Assembly: GCA_031368215.1 (NCBI GenBank)
Contig: JANLRD010000155.1
Coordinates: 1 to 64,000, forward strand
Origin: JANLQX01 sp031368215
Lineage (GTDB): Bacteria; Actinomycetota; Acidimicrobiia; Acidimicrobiales; JANYDT01
Direction: 5' to 3'
DNA length: 64,000 nucleotides
The notes under the pieces were generated by a model. That model made no database searches. It was not told the origin of the DNA and worked only from the letters and a program-made list of their open reading frames with translations. This document shows, piece by piece, positions 17,115 through 24,903 of the stretch (the stretch's first letter is position 1; each line of letters starts with the position of its first letter). Both the position numbers and the translations under genes were made by a program.

Positions 17115-18136
17115 TCCTCGGAAACCTTCGGACCGTGTCCGGTGAGGGCGGCATAGGCGGCTGCGAACTCCTGGAACCTCGGCTCGCTGCGGGTGATCGT
17201 TGCCAGGACGCCGAGGTGACCGTTCGCGCGCATACGGTTCGCGACATCGTCGGCGTACAGCTGTACCCACTCAGGGGCGCTGTGCGCAACCAGCCATCGG
17301 AAGCCCGCAACCGCTCGGTCGGGCGACTCGGCGCGAAGCGCGAGGCCGAGCACGAGCGCGTAGCGAGCGGAGGGCTCATCCGGCCAGCGATCGCCCTCAT
17401 GCGGCGCGCTAGAGAGAATCCGATCCATGACGGGCAACATCTCGTAGACCTTGGCGAACGCGGCAAACTCGCCCTGCGCGGCCTCACCAACAGCCGCTCC
17501 GATGGGTAGGCCCGCGTCGAGCAGCGTGTTCGCCATCACCCACGAGCGCGGGCTCGGCCAGCTCGGTCGCTTCGAGTCGAGGGCGTGGAGAAGTTCGGGA
17601 CGGAAGGACAGGAACGCCAGGATCTGCTCGCTCACACCGACGTCGTGGCCGTGCCGACGGAAGTCGTCGAGGTCCGGCTCGAGGTCGACGTGGAGGAATC
17701 GGTTGGCCAGCGGCGCCGGCATCTCGAACACGCTCGCCCGATCCTGCTTGCGGTTGCCGGCGGCCCACACGAACCAGCCGTCTGGCAGCACGTAGGAGCC
17801 GACGCGCCGGTCGAGTACGAGCTGTTGCGCCACTCCCTGCATCGTCGGTGCGGCCATGTTGAGTTCGTCGAGGAACAAGATGCCCTGTCCGTCCCGGGGA
17901 AGGAACTCCGGAGGAAACCACGTGGAGATGCCTTCGACTGCGACCGGGAGACCACGGAGATCCGTCGGTGCAAGTTGCGACAATCGCACGTCGACGAAGC
18001 GGAGCCCGTGGCCGTGGGCGACCTGGGCGACGATGGAACTCTTCCCGACGCCGGGAGGACCCCAGATCATGGTGGCATTGCGCACCGGATGGGTCACGAG
18101 GGCATCGAGGAATGCCCGCAGCTCGCTGGGAATCAC
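17111..18136 (-). CDS. MoxR-family AAA+ ATPase
   Basis: 341 residues, GTG start. Walker A is GPPGVGKS (26-33) and Walker B is ILFLDELN (86-93). Sensor-type segments follow: AAGNRKQDRA and PLANRFLHVDLEPD, with the arginine-finger region. MoxR ATPases form hexameric rings that remodel or insert cofactors into partner proteins, usually through VWA-domain adaptors. It is the first gene of a tightly overlapping three-gene minus-strand operon with the repeat protein and the HExxH/VWA protein. There is no ATG alternative in frame nearby; the next frame in this region is not coding. Confidence 0.92.
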   Translation of the reverse strand: MIPSELRAFLDALVTHPVRNATMIWGPPGVGKSSIVAQVAHGHGLRFVDVRLSQLAPTDLRGLPVAVEGISTWFPPEFLPRDGQGILFLDELNMAAPTMQGVAQQLVLDRRVGSYVLPDGWFVWAAGNRKQDRASVFEMPAPLANRFLHVDLEPDLDDFRRHGHDVGVSEQILAFLSFRPELLHALDSKRPSWPSPRSWVMANTLLDAGLPIGAAVGEAAQGEFAAFAKVYEMLPVMDRILSSAPHEGDRWPDEPSARYALVLGLALRAESPDRAVAGFRWLVAHSAPEWVQLYADDVANRMRANGHLGVLATITRSEPRFQEFAAAYAALTGHGPKVSEE

Positions 18137-18306
18137 GTTGGTCTGTACTCCGGTCCTTCACGTGCCCGCCGATGTGGTCGGGCCGTACGTGCATGACGAT
18201 AGGGATCGCCCGTTTGTCGCGAGGTGAACGCGGTTCTTCTGGGCAAGCCCGATCCGGCGACCACAAGCACTCCTCCGATCGACGAAACTGCGGGCAGACT
18301 CTCATC

Positions 18307-19467
18307 GTGGACATCGCTGCCCTCGTCACCGAGCGCCCCGGCACCGGATTTGCGCTGACAAACTGCCAGCTCGAGGGACCACGCGACGACGAGGTGCTGG
18401 TGCGCATCGAGGCGGTCGGCCTTTGTCACACCGATCTCGGAGTCGCCGCCGGCTACCTCCCGCATCTCCCCTTCCCTGTCGTCCTCGGGCATGAGGGCGC
18501 CGGGGTCGTCGAGGCGGTCGGGCAGGACATCGACCACGTCGCCATCGGCGATCACGTCGTCATCACCGGTCCACGCTGTCAGAAGTGTCGCTTCTGCCGA
18601 GACGGTAGGCCTGCATATTGTCAGCGCGCTGACGAACTCGTGTTCTCGTGCCGACGCGCCGACGGTTCGACGGCACTTTCACGAACCTCGCCAACGGCAC
18701 AAGGCGGACGCGAGGTCATCGCCAGCCACTTCTTCGGCCAATCGAGTTTCGCGACGCACGCGGTAGCCGCCTCCACGGGCGTCGTCCCCATCGATCGGTC
18801 GATGCCGTTCCACCTCGCCGCGCCACTCGGCTGCGGCGTCGTTACCGGTTGGGGCACGGTGCGCAACCACCTCCGAGTGCGAGAGGGCGAGACCGTCATC
18901 GTGATCGGATTCGGAGGTGTCGGTTCGGCATCGGTTGCTGCTGCGCTCTCCGTCGGTGCCAGGGTTGTCGTCGTGGAACCGTCCGCATCGAAGCGCAGTC
19001 TCGCGGAGTCTCTCGGGGCCGAAACGATCGACGCCGGGAGCCCGACGCTGATCGGTGATGCCCGCGACCTCACCGGGGGCGGCGCCGATCACGTCGTGTG
19101 CACGATCGGCGCGACGGCCATCGTGGAACAGGCGGTCGACCTGGCCGGCCGAAACGGCTCCATTGCGCTCGTCGGGGGAAGTCCACCGGGGAGCCGGATC
19201 TCGGTCGATCCTTCCGATCTCCTGTTCTCCGGGAAGCGGCTCAGCGGTGTGCGAATGGGCGAGATGATCGCTCGCCGTGACATCACGCTGCTCGTCGAGG
19301 CGTGGAACGATGGGCTCCTCCCCCTCGAACGATTCGTGACGACCTTCCCGCTCAGCGACGTGAACGAAGCGGCCGAGGCCGTGGCCGGAGGTGGGTGCGT
19401 CAAAGCCGTCCTCCTCCCGGATCATCGCGATCATGGGAGCCGCCGAAAGGAAGCACACCTGCCATGA
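18307..19467 (+). CDS. Zinc-dependent medium-chain alcohol dehydrogenase
   Basis: 386 residues from GTG at 18307, where similarity to the family begins (DIAALVTERPG). Catalytic zinc ligands: GLCHTD (Cys, then His/Asp relay) and GHEGAGVVE. The structural zinc lobe CQKCRFCRDGRPAYC has four cysteines. The nucleotide-binding motif is GFGGVGSASV. It resembles class III or NDMA-type actinobacterial dehydrogenases, which hold their NAD tightly, but I cannot fix the subfamily. It oxidises an alcohol to an aldehyde or the reverse. Its stop overlaps the LLM gene start (ATGA), so the two are coupled, suggesting consecutive redox steps. Confidence 0.92.
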   Translation: MDIAALVTERPGTGFALTNCQLEGPRDDEVLVRIEAVGLCHTDLGVAAGYLPHLPFPVVLGHEGAGVVEAVGQDIDHVAIGDHVVITGPRCQKCRFCRDGRPAYCQRADELVFSCRRADGSTALSRTSPTAQGGREVIASHFFGQSSFATHAVAASTGVVPIDRSMPFHLAAPLGCGVVTGWGTVRNHLRVREGETVIVIGFGGVGSASVAAALSVGARVVVVEPSASKRSLAESLGAETIDAGSPTLIGDARDLTGGGADHVVCTIGATAIVEQAVDLAGRNGSIALVGGSPPGSRISVDPSDLLFSGKRLSGVRMGEMIARRDITLLVEAWNDGLLPLERFVTTFPLSDVNEAAEAVAGGGCVKAVLLPDHRDHGSRRKEAHLP

Positions 19468-20486
19468 TCATCGACCGATTCGCCGCGCTGTCGGTGATGG
19501 ATGCGCCGGAACAGGCACGTCGAGCTGAGGAGGCCGGCTACAGCGGCCTGTGGACCACTGAGAACCGCAACGACCCGTTCGTCGCAATCACGCGAGCGGC
19601 TGATGCGACGACCCGGATCTCGCTCGGGACGGGTGTGGCGATTGCGTTCGCCCGCACCCCGATGACCGTTGCGTACCCTGCCTACGCGCTGGCCGAACTC
19701 ACCGGCGGCCGGTTCATCCTCGGACTCGGCTCGCAGGTGCGCGCCCATGTGACCAGTCGCTTCTCGATGCCGTGGTCATCACCGGCCGAGCGCATGCACG
19801 AGTTCGTCACCGCGCTCCGGGCCATCTTCTCCGCATGGCACGACGGCACGCCGCTCAACCACCGCGGCGAGCATTACCGCCACACCCTGATGAACGAGAA
19901 CTTCGCACCCGCGCGCCACCACTACGGACCGCCGCCGATCTACCTCGCCGGCGTCGGGCCGAAGATGACTGCCGTGGCCGGCGAACTTGCCGACGGCTTC
20001 ATCGCCCACCCCTTCACCACACCGAGCTACCTCGCCGACGTCACGCGGCCGATCCTGGCGCAGTCCGGCCGTCGGCCGACGACCGTCCTGAGTGCGTTCG
20101 CCGTCATCGCGATGACCAACGCGGAGCTCGATGCGGGCCTCGCCGCGGTGCGCCGCCGCATCGGCTTCTACGCCTCCACTCCGGCGTATCGGCCGGTGCT
20201 GGAGCACCTCGGGCTCGGCGATCTTCAGCCCCGGGCTGACGCGCTCGCGAGGGCGCAGCGATGGGACGACCTCGCCGCCCTCGTACCGCAGGAACTCGTC
20301 GACGAGATGGCCGTCTTGGGTGAGCCGGCGGCCGTCGCCACCCAGCTCCACCAGCGCTTCGGCCGACTCGTCGATCGCATCGGCCTCAACCTCCAAGCAC
20401 CGACCGACGACGCCCTCGTGAGCGAGACCGTGGCCCACCTCAAGGCGTTGGCTTCGGGAGCCCCTCAGCGCCGAAAGTCGGAATGA
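19464..20486 (+). CDS. LLM-class F420-dependent oxidoreductase
   Basis: 340 residues. A luciferase-like TIM-barrel protein: WTTENRNDPFVAIT, ISLGTGVAIAFARTP, the core GGRFILGLGSQ, and the PPIYLAGVGPKM segment that lines the F420/flavin phosphate site. It is close to the MSMEG_2256-like group that uses F420. Substrate unknown. Starts at the ATG overlapping the dehydrogenase stop, with AAAGGA upstream. The 3' end of this gene is present a second time, degraded, about 1 kb downstream beyond the toxin-antitoxin pair. Confidence 0.9.
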   Translation: MIIDRFAALSVMDAPEQARRAEEAGYSGLWTTENRNDPFVAITRAADATTRISLGTGVAIAFARTPMTVAYPAYALAELTGGRFILGLGSQVRAHVTSRFSMPWSSPAERMHEFVTALRAIFSAWHDGTPLNHRGEHYRHTLMNENFAPARHHYGPPPIYLAGVGPKMTAVAGELADGFIAHPFTTPSYLADVTRPILAQSGRRPTTVLSAFAVIAMTNAELDAGLAAVRRRIGFYASTPAYRPVLEHLGLGDLQPRADALARAQRWDDLAALVPQELVDEMAVLGEPAAVATQLHQRFGRLVDRIGLNLQAPTDDALVSETVAHLKALASGAPQRRKSE

Positions 20487-20540
20487 GGGCCGCTTGCTTG
20501 TGCACTCAGTCGCCCCCGGGGCGACCGGGGCTCCAACCAT

Positions 20541-20573
20541 CAGTACGTATCACTCTTAGACGTACTGTACATT
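20541..20573 (+). promoter_or_regulatory. Operator and -10 of the Phd/VapC toxin-antitoxin operon
   Basis: A perfect 8-bp inverted repeat, CAGTACGT (20541-20548) and ACGTACTG (20560-20567), spaced by 11 nt, abuts a -10-like TACATT (20568-20573) that ends 5 nt before the antitoxin ATG. This is the expected place for an autoregulatory antitoxin site, and the mRNA would be leaderless. Confidence 0.7.
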
Positions 20574-20578
20574 TAGGC

Positions 20579-20842
20579 ATGGACGTTGCTGTTACCGAAC
20601 TCAGGGCCCACCTCAGCCGGTGGATCAACGAAGCTCGCGAAGGCAACGACATCGTCATCACCGATCGAGGAACGCCGGTTGCCCGCATCGTCGGCCTCGA
20701 CTCGACACCGGTCATCGACCGTCTCACCGCGGAGGGCGTGATCAGTCGTCCCATCAGCTCGACCCGGCCGGTCGCGGGTGCCCGGTACCGGCCAACGCCG
20801 AGGCGACCCGTAGCTGACATCGTCAGTGATCAGCGTCGCTGA
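20579..20842 (+). CDS. Phd/YefM-family antitoxin
   Basis: 87 residues. The N-terminus MDVAVTELRAHLSRWINEAREGNDIVITDRGTPVARI is shaped like Phd/YefM DNA-binding antitoxins (given here only as a region; the key run is AVTELRAHLS then DRGTPVAR). The C-terminal half is Arg/Pro-rich and probably disordered until it binds the toxin. It is followed after 2 nt by the PIN toxin gene, so the two form a VapBC-type module. It would bind the palindrome just upstream to repress its own operon. Confidence 0.9.
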   Translation: MDVAVTELRAHLSRWINEAREGNDIVITDRGTPVARIVGLDSTPVIDRLTAEGVISRPISSTRPVAGARYRPTPRRPVADIVSDQRR

Positions 20843-20844
20843 AC

Positions 20845-21276
20845 GTGGCGCTTGTGTATTTCGACTCGAGCGCGCTCGTCAAGCTCGTGCTCGACGAGGT
20901 CGGGTCGGACATGGCCGCAACGCTGTGGAACGCGTGCGATGTCGCGCTGTCGAGTCGACTGGCGTATCCCGAGGTGCGCGCAGCACTTGCCGCGGCCATG
21001 CGCAACCACGTCGTGACCGAGGGGGAGGCGACTGCCGCTGCCGCTGAATGGGAGCTGTTCTGGGCTTCGATGCGCCCGGTTGAGTTGTCAGCCGATGTTG
21101 AGCGGGCCGCCGGGTCGCTCGCGGCGACTCATCGGCTTCGTGGGGCGGACGCCGTTCATCTCGCCAGCGCTCTCGCGATCGGCTCCGCAGATCTCACGGT
21201 CGCGGTGTGGGATCACCGCCTCCACGCCGGCGCCGCTGCGGTCGGCCTCGGTGTCGCTCCAGCCACCCTGGGGTGA
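20845..21276 (+). CDS. PIN-domain toxin (VapC)
   Basis: 143 residues, GTG start. The four acidic residues of a PIN ribonuclease site are present: D7 (VYFDSSALVKL), E43 (YPEVRAA), D102 (GADAVHLASAL) and D123 (VWDHRLH). VapC toxins cut tRNA or rRNA when freed from their antitoxin. Length is normal and no break is seen, so the module looks functional. Cognate partner is the Phd-like protein encoded directly upstream. Confidence 0.92.
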   Translation: MALVYFDSSALVKLVLDEVGSDMAATLWNACDVALSSRLAYPEVRAALAAAMRNHVVTEGEATAAAAEWELFWASMRPVELSADVERAAGSLAATHRLRGADAVHLASALAIGSADLTVAVWDHRLHAGAAAVGLGVAPATLG

Positions 21277-21316
21277 CTGCGCCGACCACCTCGGGGGTCG
21301 TGATTCCCAATAGCCG

Positions 21317-21431
21317 TGACTGGAGAACCAGCGAGCGTCGCAGCAGCTCCACCAGCGCTTCGGTGGAAACTCGTCGACCGCATCGGCCTGAACCTCCAAG
21401 TACCGACCGACGACGCGCTCGTGAGCGCCGA
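21317..21431 (+). pseudogene. Degraded duplicate of the LLM oxidoreductase 3' end
   Basis: Bases 21344-21363 match 20343-20362 exactly, and the following ~61 nt (to about 21427) differ at only four positions from the 3' part of the LLM gene, after a 2-nt insertion that breaks the frame. Translated past the break it reads VDRIGLNLQVPTDDALVS against VDRIGLNLQAPTDDALVS. Sequence similarity fades on both sides. The fragment has no start of its own. Confidence 0.85.
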
Positions 21432-21628
21432 AAACGCACCCGTGCTCCTCGAAGAAATCCGGAGCCACTACGCAACCCGGCAGATCGACGGCATTGACGA
21501 ACCACTCCGAGCGTCCGTCGGTGTCGCCGCCCAACCGCCGCACGGACCAGCGGCCGATGTGCTCCTCCAAGCGGCCGGCGAAGCGCTGATGCGGCCAAAC
21601 GCGAGGGCGGCGATCGGGTGGCGATCGG

Positions 21629-21793
21629 GTGGCGATCTACATCGAGCAGAAGATGGTCCTGAAATCGAACCACTATTCGCGGGCGCACCTGGATCGGCTG
21701 GCCAGGCTTTCGAACGTCACCGATCGCACCGAAGCAAGTCTGCTGCGCGAAGCCCTCGACGATCTCCTCGACAAGTTCGGGCCAATGCTCTAG
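21629..21793 (+). CDS. Small ribbon-helix-helix (CopG-like) protein, possible orphan antitoxin
   Basis: 54 residues from GTG at 21629 or 46 from ATG at 21653. The C-terminal part AHLDRLARLSNVTDRTEASLL and then REALDDLLDKF fits the helix-turn-helix-like part of an RHH domain of CopG/VapB antitoxins. No toxin follows; 150 bp downstream to 21943 has no coding pattern. An 11-bp tandem duplication (GATCGGGTGGC, twice, 21612-21633) sits exactly at the 5' end and shifts the upstream frame, so this may be the tail of a once longer gene. The ~200 bp before it (21432-21628) shows nothing I can assign. Confidence 0.5.
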   Translation: MAIYIEQKMVLKSNHYSRAHLDRLARLSNVTDRTEASLLREALDDLLDKFGPML

Positions 21794-21943
21794 CGGCCCC
21801 GGTTCCCTATCGCGGCGGACGGCCCAGCAGAGGTCACGCTTTCTGGATACTTCGGTTGGATTTCGTGCGCTCAGTCGCTCCTTGAGGGACGGAACGAACG
21901 ATTTCCAGGCTCGGCCGGTGCCCGCACGGAATGAGGAAATGAC

Positions 21944-22858
21944 CTACTCTGCGGCCGCGCCGACGAAGATCTGCGTGACCTTGCCATCGACGATCGTGAA
22001 CAACATGCCCCCGAAGATCGATCCGACCACGACGGTGTCGGGTGTGGACTCCTCGGCGTTGATCCGGTCACCGTACGCCGCTTCCACATCAGCCGAGCTG
22101 GCCCCGAGGCCGATGCCCGAAACCGTCTTGAGCGTGGAAGGCGCGGCGATCGTAAGTGAGCCTACGGAAAACGGGCCACTGGTCGATGGCGCTGTCATCT
22201 TGGCCTCGACGCCTTTCGAAACCCACGTCCACGTGGACACGAAGTCCCCAGTTGCAGCCTCGTCCACTACCGGTGTCTTGTCCGTCGGCGCACCCAAGAG
22301 GTCGACGACCTTCGACGCGGATGCCCCGAGCGCCAAGCGCTCAATCTCCAGAGGAGAGATGGCACCCGGCCCGCCGACAGGGACAAGGTCGACGACCAGA
22401 TCAACTTCGTCGGTCGCCGTGCAGCCGGTCGAACCCTGGCAGGACTCGGCCGCAATCGCCGCTCGCTCCGTCCGAGTCTTCATACGTGCACCGATCATCT
22501 TGGTCGCATCCTTCACGCCGCCCTCGCAGAGCTCGAACGAGCCGGGAAACGTCTGCTCCTGTGGCGTTCCGCCGTCGAGCACCACGTAGCAAGCTCGGTC
22601 GCCGCTCTGCAGCGCGGTGAGCACGCCCGACGCCCCGACAGAATCCGCGGCCATGGTCGTGGGATCGACCGTTGCGGTGTCCGGTGTGGCGACGTCGGTT
22701 GTCGGCGCGGTCTCGGCCACGGTCAACGCCTCGGCGTCAGTCGCGACAGGCTCGGTGGGCCTCGAAGAACTGCTGCACGCCGTCAGCCCGACCAAGCCGG
22801 CGAACAACACACAGCGAATGGCGACGCGCCGGGAAGTGGAAACGATCCGTCGACTCAT
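21944..22858 (-). CDS. Lipoprotein with two OmlA/BamE-like repeats, function unknown
   Basis: 304 residues. Signal peptide with lipobox LTAC (Cys at about 28), then a Thr/Ala-rich linker to about residue 75. Two related motifs follow in the C-terminal half: LALGASASKVVDLLGAP and IGLGASSADVEAAYGD, each of the G-x-S-x-x-V-x-x-x-x-G form seen in SmpA/OmlA-like folds. Two Cys pairs (CYVVL..FELC and CQGSTGC) could form disulfides. Exported and membrane-anchored. GAAAGG precedes the ATG by eight bases. No known function can be assigned. Confidence 0.85.
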   Translation of the reverse strand: MSRRIVSTSRRVAIRCVLFAGLVGLTACSSSSRPTEPVATDAEALTVAETAPTTDVATPDTATVDPTTMAADSVGASGVLTALQSGDRACYVVLDGGTPQEQTFPGSFELCEGGVKDATKMIGARMKTRTERAAIAAESCQGSTGCTATDEVDLVVDLVPVGGPGAISPLEIERLALGASASKVVDLLGAPTDKTPVVDEAATGDFVSTWTWVSKGVEAKMTAPSTSGPFSVGSLTIAAPSTLKTVSGIGLGASSADVEAAYGDRINAEESTPDTVVVGSIFGGMLFTIVDGKVTQIFVGAAAE

Positions 22859-22963
22859 CCGTCCAGCCTTTCGCGTTCGGCAGTCAGGATCGAACCAATC
22901 GTCGTCGTCGGGATTTGGAAGCCCAGTAGCTCCGGGAGCTACGCAGGTTCCAAACCTCGGCCC

Positions 22964-23548
22964 TTAGCGGTCGGCCCACTTCGGTGTCGGAAGCGGCGTC
23001 GGCGCGAGCAACGCATCAAGGGCCGATGACGGATCGGCACCGACCCGCACCAGCTCGCCATGGTGCGCTTTGATGAAACCGGCCTCGACCGCACGCTTCG
23101 TCTGCTCGATGAGCGGGTCCCAGTAACCGTTGGTGTTGCAGAGCACCAACGGCTTGCGTTGAATGCCGAGCTGGGTCCACGTGAGCATCTCCGTGAGCTC
23201 CTCCCACGTGCCGAACCCCCCAGGCAGCGCAAGGAAAGCGTCGGCCAACTCCCCCATGCGGGCCTTGCGGGTGTGCATCGAGTCGACCACCTCGAGGGTC
23301 GTGATGCCCATGTGACCGACCTCGGCCTGTAGCAGCTCCTTGGTGATCACCCCGTGGACGGTTCCGCCGGCGTCGAGCACCGCGTCGGCCACCGCGCCCA
23401 TCAACCCGACCTTGCCACCGCCGTAGACGAGTTCGATCCCCCTCTCGACGAGCAAGGTGCCGACAGCAACGGCGTCACGCAGATAGGCGGGATCGGTGCC
23501 GGAAGACGAGGCGCAGTAGACGGCGATACGTGAGATCTCGGAGGGCAT
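22964..23548 (-). CDS. LOG-family cytokinin riboside 5'-monophosphate phosphoribohydrolase-like protein
   Basis: 194 residues. The family signature PGGFGTWEE is at 109-117, with YGGGKVGLMGAVADA near 42-56. LOG proteins cut the N-glycosidic bond of adenosine-type monophosphates; in bacteria the physiological role is mostly unknown (TIGR00730 group). The ATG at 23548 gives the usual N-terminus (SRIAVYCASSSG); a longer frame to 23626 would overlap the upstream gene. It lies 37 bp after the YdjM-like gene on the same strand. A short palindrome at 22926-22942 lies between it and the next gene. Confidence 0.92.
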   Translation of the reverse strand: MPSEISRIAVYCASSSGTDPAYLRDAVAVGTLLVERGIELVYGGGKVGLMGAVADAVLDAGGTVHGVITKELLQAEVGHMGITTLEVVDSMHTRKARMGELADAFLALPGGFGTWEELTEMLTWTQLGIQRKPLVLCNTNGYWDPLIEQTKRAVEAGFIKAHHGELVRVGADPSSALDALLAPTPLPTPKWADR

Positions 23549-23585
23549 CGGAGCCTCAACGGTAGCCGTGCCGCGTCGCTTCTCC

Positions 23586-24104
23586 TCAGGGTCGCTTGCG
23601 CCGAAGCGGGTTTGCCTCCGGCGCAATCAGGCGCGGATCGAGCGTGCCGGTTCGGAGGAACAGCCGTCGACGCGCCGGTGTCCCGAGCCTCATCCGGCGG
23701 ACGAAATACACCGCCCCGAGGATTCCGGCGAGCTCGAGCACGACGAGAAGCCCGATCGGGCGGTCGAGCGTCGGCAGACGGTGGCTGCTTCCCCGGATCA
23801 CCGGCCACCAGAACACCTCCTTCGTCAGCCAGGCCCCGTCGAGCACCAGATGCCCGAACATACCGATGGGAAGTGCGAGCAGCCGCTTGCGCAGCACACG
23901 CCGGCCGATCGTGGCTGCCATCACCACGAAGAGCACGGCCACGACAACGACGACACTGTGCAGCCAGGCCATTCGACGGGCCACGATGCCGTCGACGATG
24001 TCGGGAAGCACCGCGCCCACGGCGATCAGCCGGTAATCCAGCGACGCATCACGGAAGATGGCGAAGACGCCAAGAACCGTCGGCACGATGAACCAGAGCA
24101 ACAT
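23586..24104 (-). CDS. YdjM/DUF457-like membrane protein
   Basis: 172 residues with about four membrane helices. Conserved polar motifs sit within them: LPDIVDG, WLHSVVVV and GHLVLDGAWLTKEVFWWP. This His/Asp pattern marks the predicted membrane-bound metal-dependent hydrolases of the YdjM group, whose biochemical role is poorly known. The C-terminus is Arg-rich and cytoplasmic. The first 25 bp of its 5' region occur a second time 76 bp upstream, leaving a 16-codon vestige. Downstream is the LOG gene. Confidence 0.8.
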   Translation of the reverse strand: MLLWFIVPTVLGVFAIFRDASLDYRLIAVGAVLPDIVDGIVARRMAWLHSVVVVVAVLFVVMAATIGRRVLRKRLLALPIGMFGHLVLDGAWLTKEVFWWPVIRGSSHRLPTLDRPIGLLVVLELAGILGAVYFVRRMRLGTPARRRLFLRTGTLDPRLIAPEANPLRRKRP

Positions 24105-24179
24105 CGCAGGATCTCAGGATCGCAGGATCTCAGTGGACGACGACCGCGAGCGCGGTCGGCACGATGAACCAGAGCAACA
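24079..24179 (-). repeat. Duplication of the 5' end of the YdjM-like gene
   Basis: A 25-nt stretch is identical at 24079-24103 and 24155-24179. Between them a 16-bp unit (24103-24118, 24119-24134, one mismatch) is tandemly repeated. Confidence 0.9.
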
Positions 24180-24180
24180 C
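24130..24180 (-). pseudogene. 16-codon vestige of the YdjM-like gene start
   Basis: GTG at 24180 reads VLLWFIVPTALAVVVH then stops at 24130. The real gene starts MLLWFIVPTVLGVFAIF, so this is a truncated copy of its first codons. Probably not functional as a protein; it could still compete for ribosomes. Confidence 0.6.
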
Positions 24181-24189
24181 GGCGGAGGC

Positions 24190-24903
24190 TCAGCGAACGA
24201 GGATGGCGCTGCACGCTTCGCACGTGACCAACGCGTCGGCGCTCAGGGCACGGATACGGTCGAGCTCAACCGACGCGAGTTGGAGGCGACAGGAACCACA
24301 GATCCCGCCGACCAGACGGGCGACACCGATGCCGTTGTTCTTGGCCCGGATCGCTTCGTAGCGGGCGAGCAGGCCGGCCTCCACCGCCGCGGCTGCGTCC
24401 GCTCGGGCGGCACCGGTCGCGTGAGCCTGCGTCTCTATGGCCGAACGAGCAGCGACCTCGGCGTCGTGAGCTTGCGCGAGCCGGGCGAGCGACGCTTCGC
24501 GGTCCGCAGCGGTCCGAATGAGTTGCGCGTCGATCGGCTCGCGTTCCATCAGCACTTCGAGCTCGAGATCCTCGAGCTCGTTGCGGCGGCGGCGAAGCGA
24601 CACGAGGTCGGCCTCGAGTGCCTGGAGCTCCCGGGTGGCCGTGACAGTGCCACCGAACAACGCCCGATCAGCCGAGGTGATCTTCGCGTCGACGTCGTGC
24701 AACTGCGCCTCGAAGGCCACTTGGCGCTGGCTGAGGGCGGCCTCCTGCGCCCGGACCGGCGCTTCGGTGCGCTCCAGGTCAGCGATGGCCTGTTCGAGGG
24801 CGACGACCGCATCGCGCTCCGGGAGGTGCGACCGGCGGTGGTGCAACTGCGCGAGCGCAGTGTCGTGGCTCTGCACGTCGAGTAAGGAAGCGAAGGGCGA
24901 CAT
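24190..24903 (-). CDS. Coiled-coil protein with C4-type zinc ribbon (COG1579)
   Basis: 237 residues from the ATG at 24903, which overlaps the PBP stop by one base (TGATG). Residues ~15-175 are a long Ala/Glu/Arg-rich coiled-coil hairpin. The C-terminus is a zinc ribbon with CGSC (GGICGSCRLQL) and CEAC (LVTCEACSAIL). COG1579 proteins are widespread in actinobacteria, often near Nif3-like genes; the fold resembles nucleic-acid-binding adaptors such as the chlamydial CdsZ/HP0958 family. Longer in-frame starts back to 25131 only read through the PBP tail. Role unknown. Confidence 0.88.
   Translation of the reverse strand: MSPFASLLDVQSHDTALAQLHHRRSHLPERDAVVALEQAIADLERTEAPVRAQEAALSQRQVAFEAQLHDVDAKITSADRALFGGTVTATRELQALEADLVSLRRRRNELEDLELEVLMEREPIDAQLIRTAADREASLARLAQAHDAEVAARSAIETQAHATGAARADAAAAVEAGLLARYEAIRAKNNGIGVARLVGGICGSCRLQLASVELDRIRALSADALVTCEACSAILVR

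Noticed and set aside
21088..21570. 160-codon minus-strand frame across the toxin gene and LLM remnant
   Set aside because: It overlaps the clear PIN toxin on the other strand, has no recognisable domain and no start signal.
22920..22963. tRNA-like piece with GGTTCCAAACC and a GTAGCTCC/GGAGCTAC hairpin
   Set aside because: Stem lengths do not fit a T-arm and no acceptor or anticodon arm can be drawn; likely only a weak terminator or chance palindrome.
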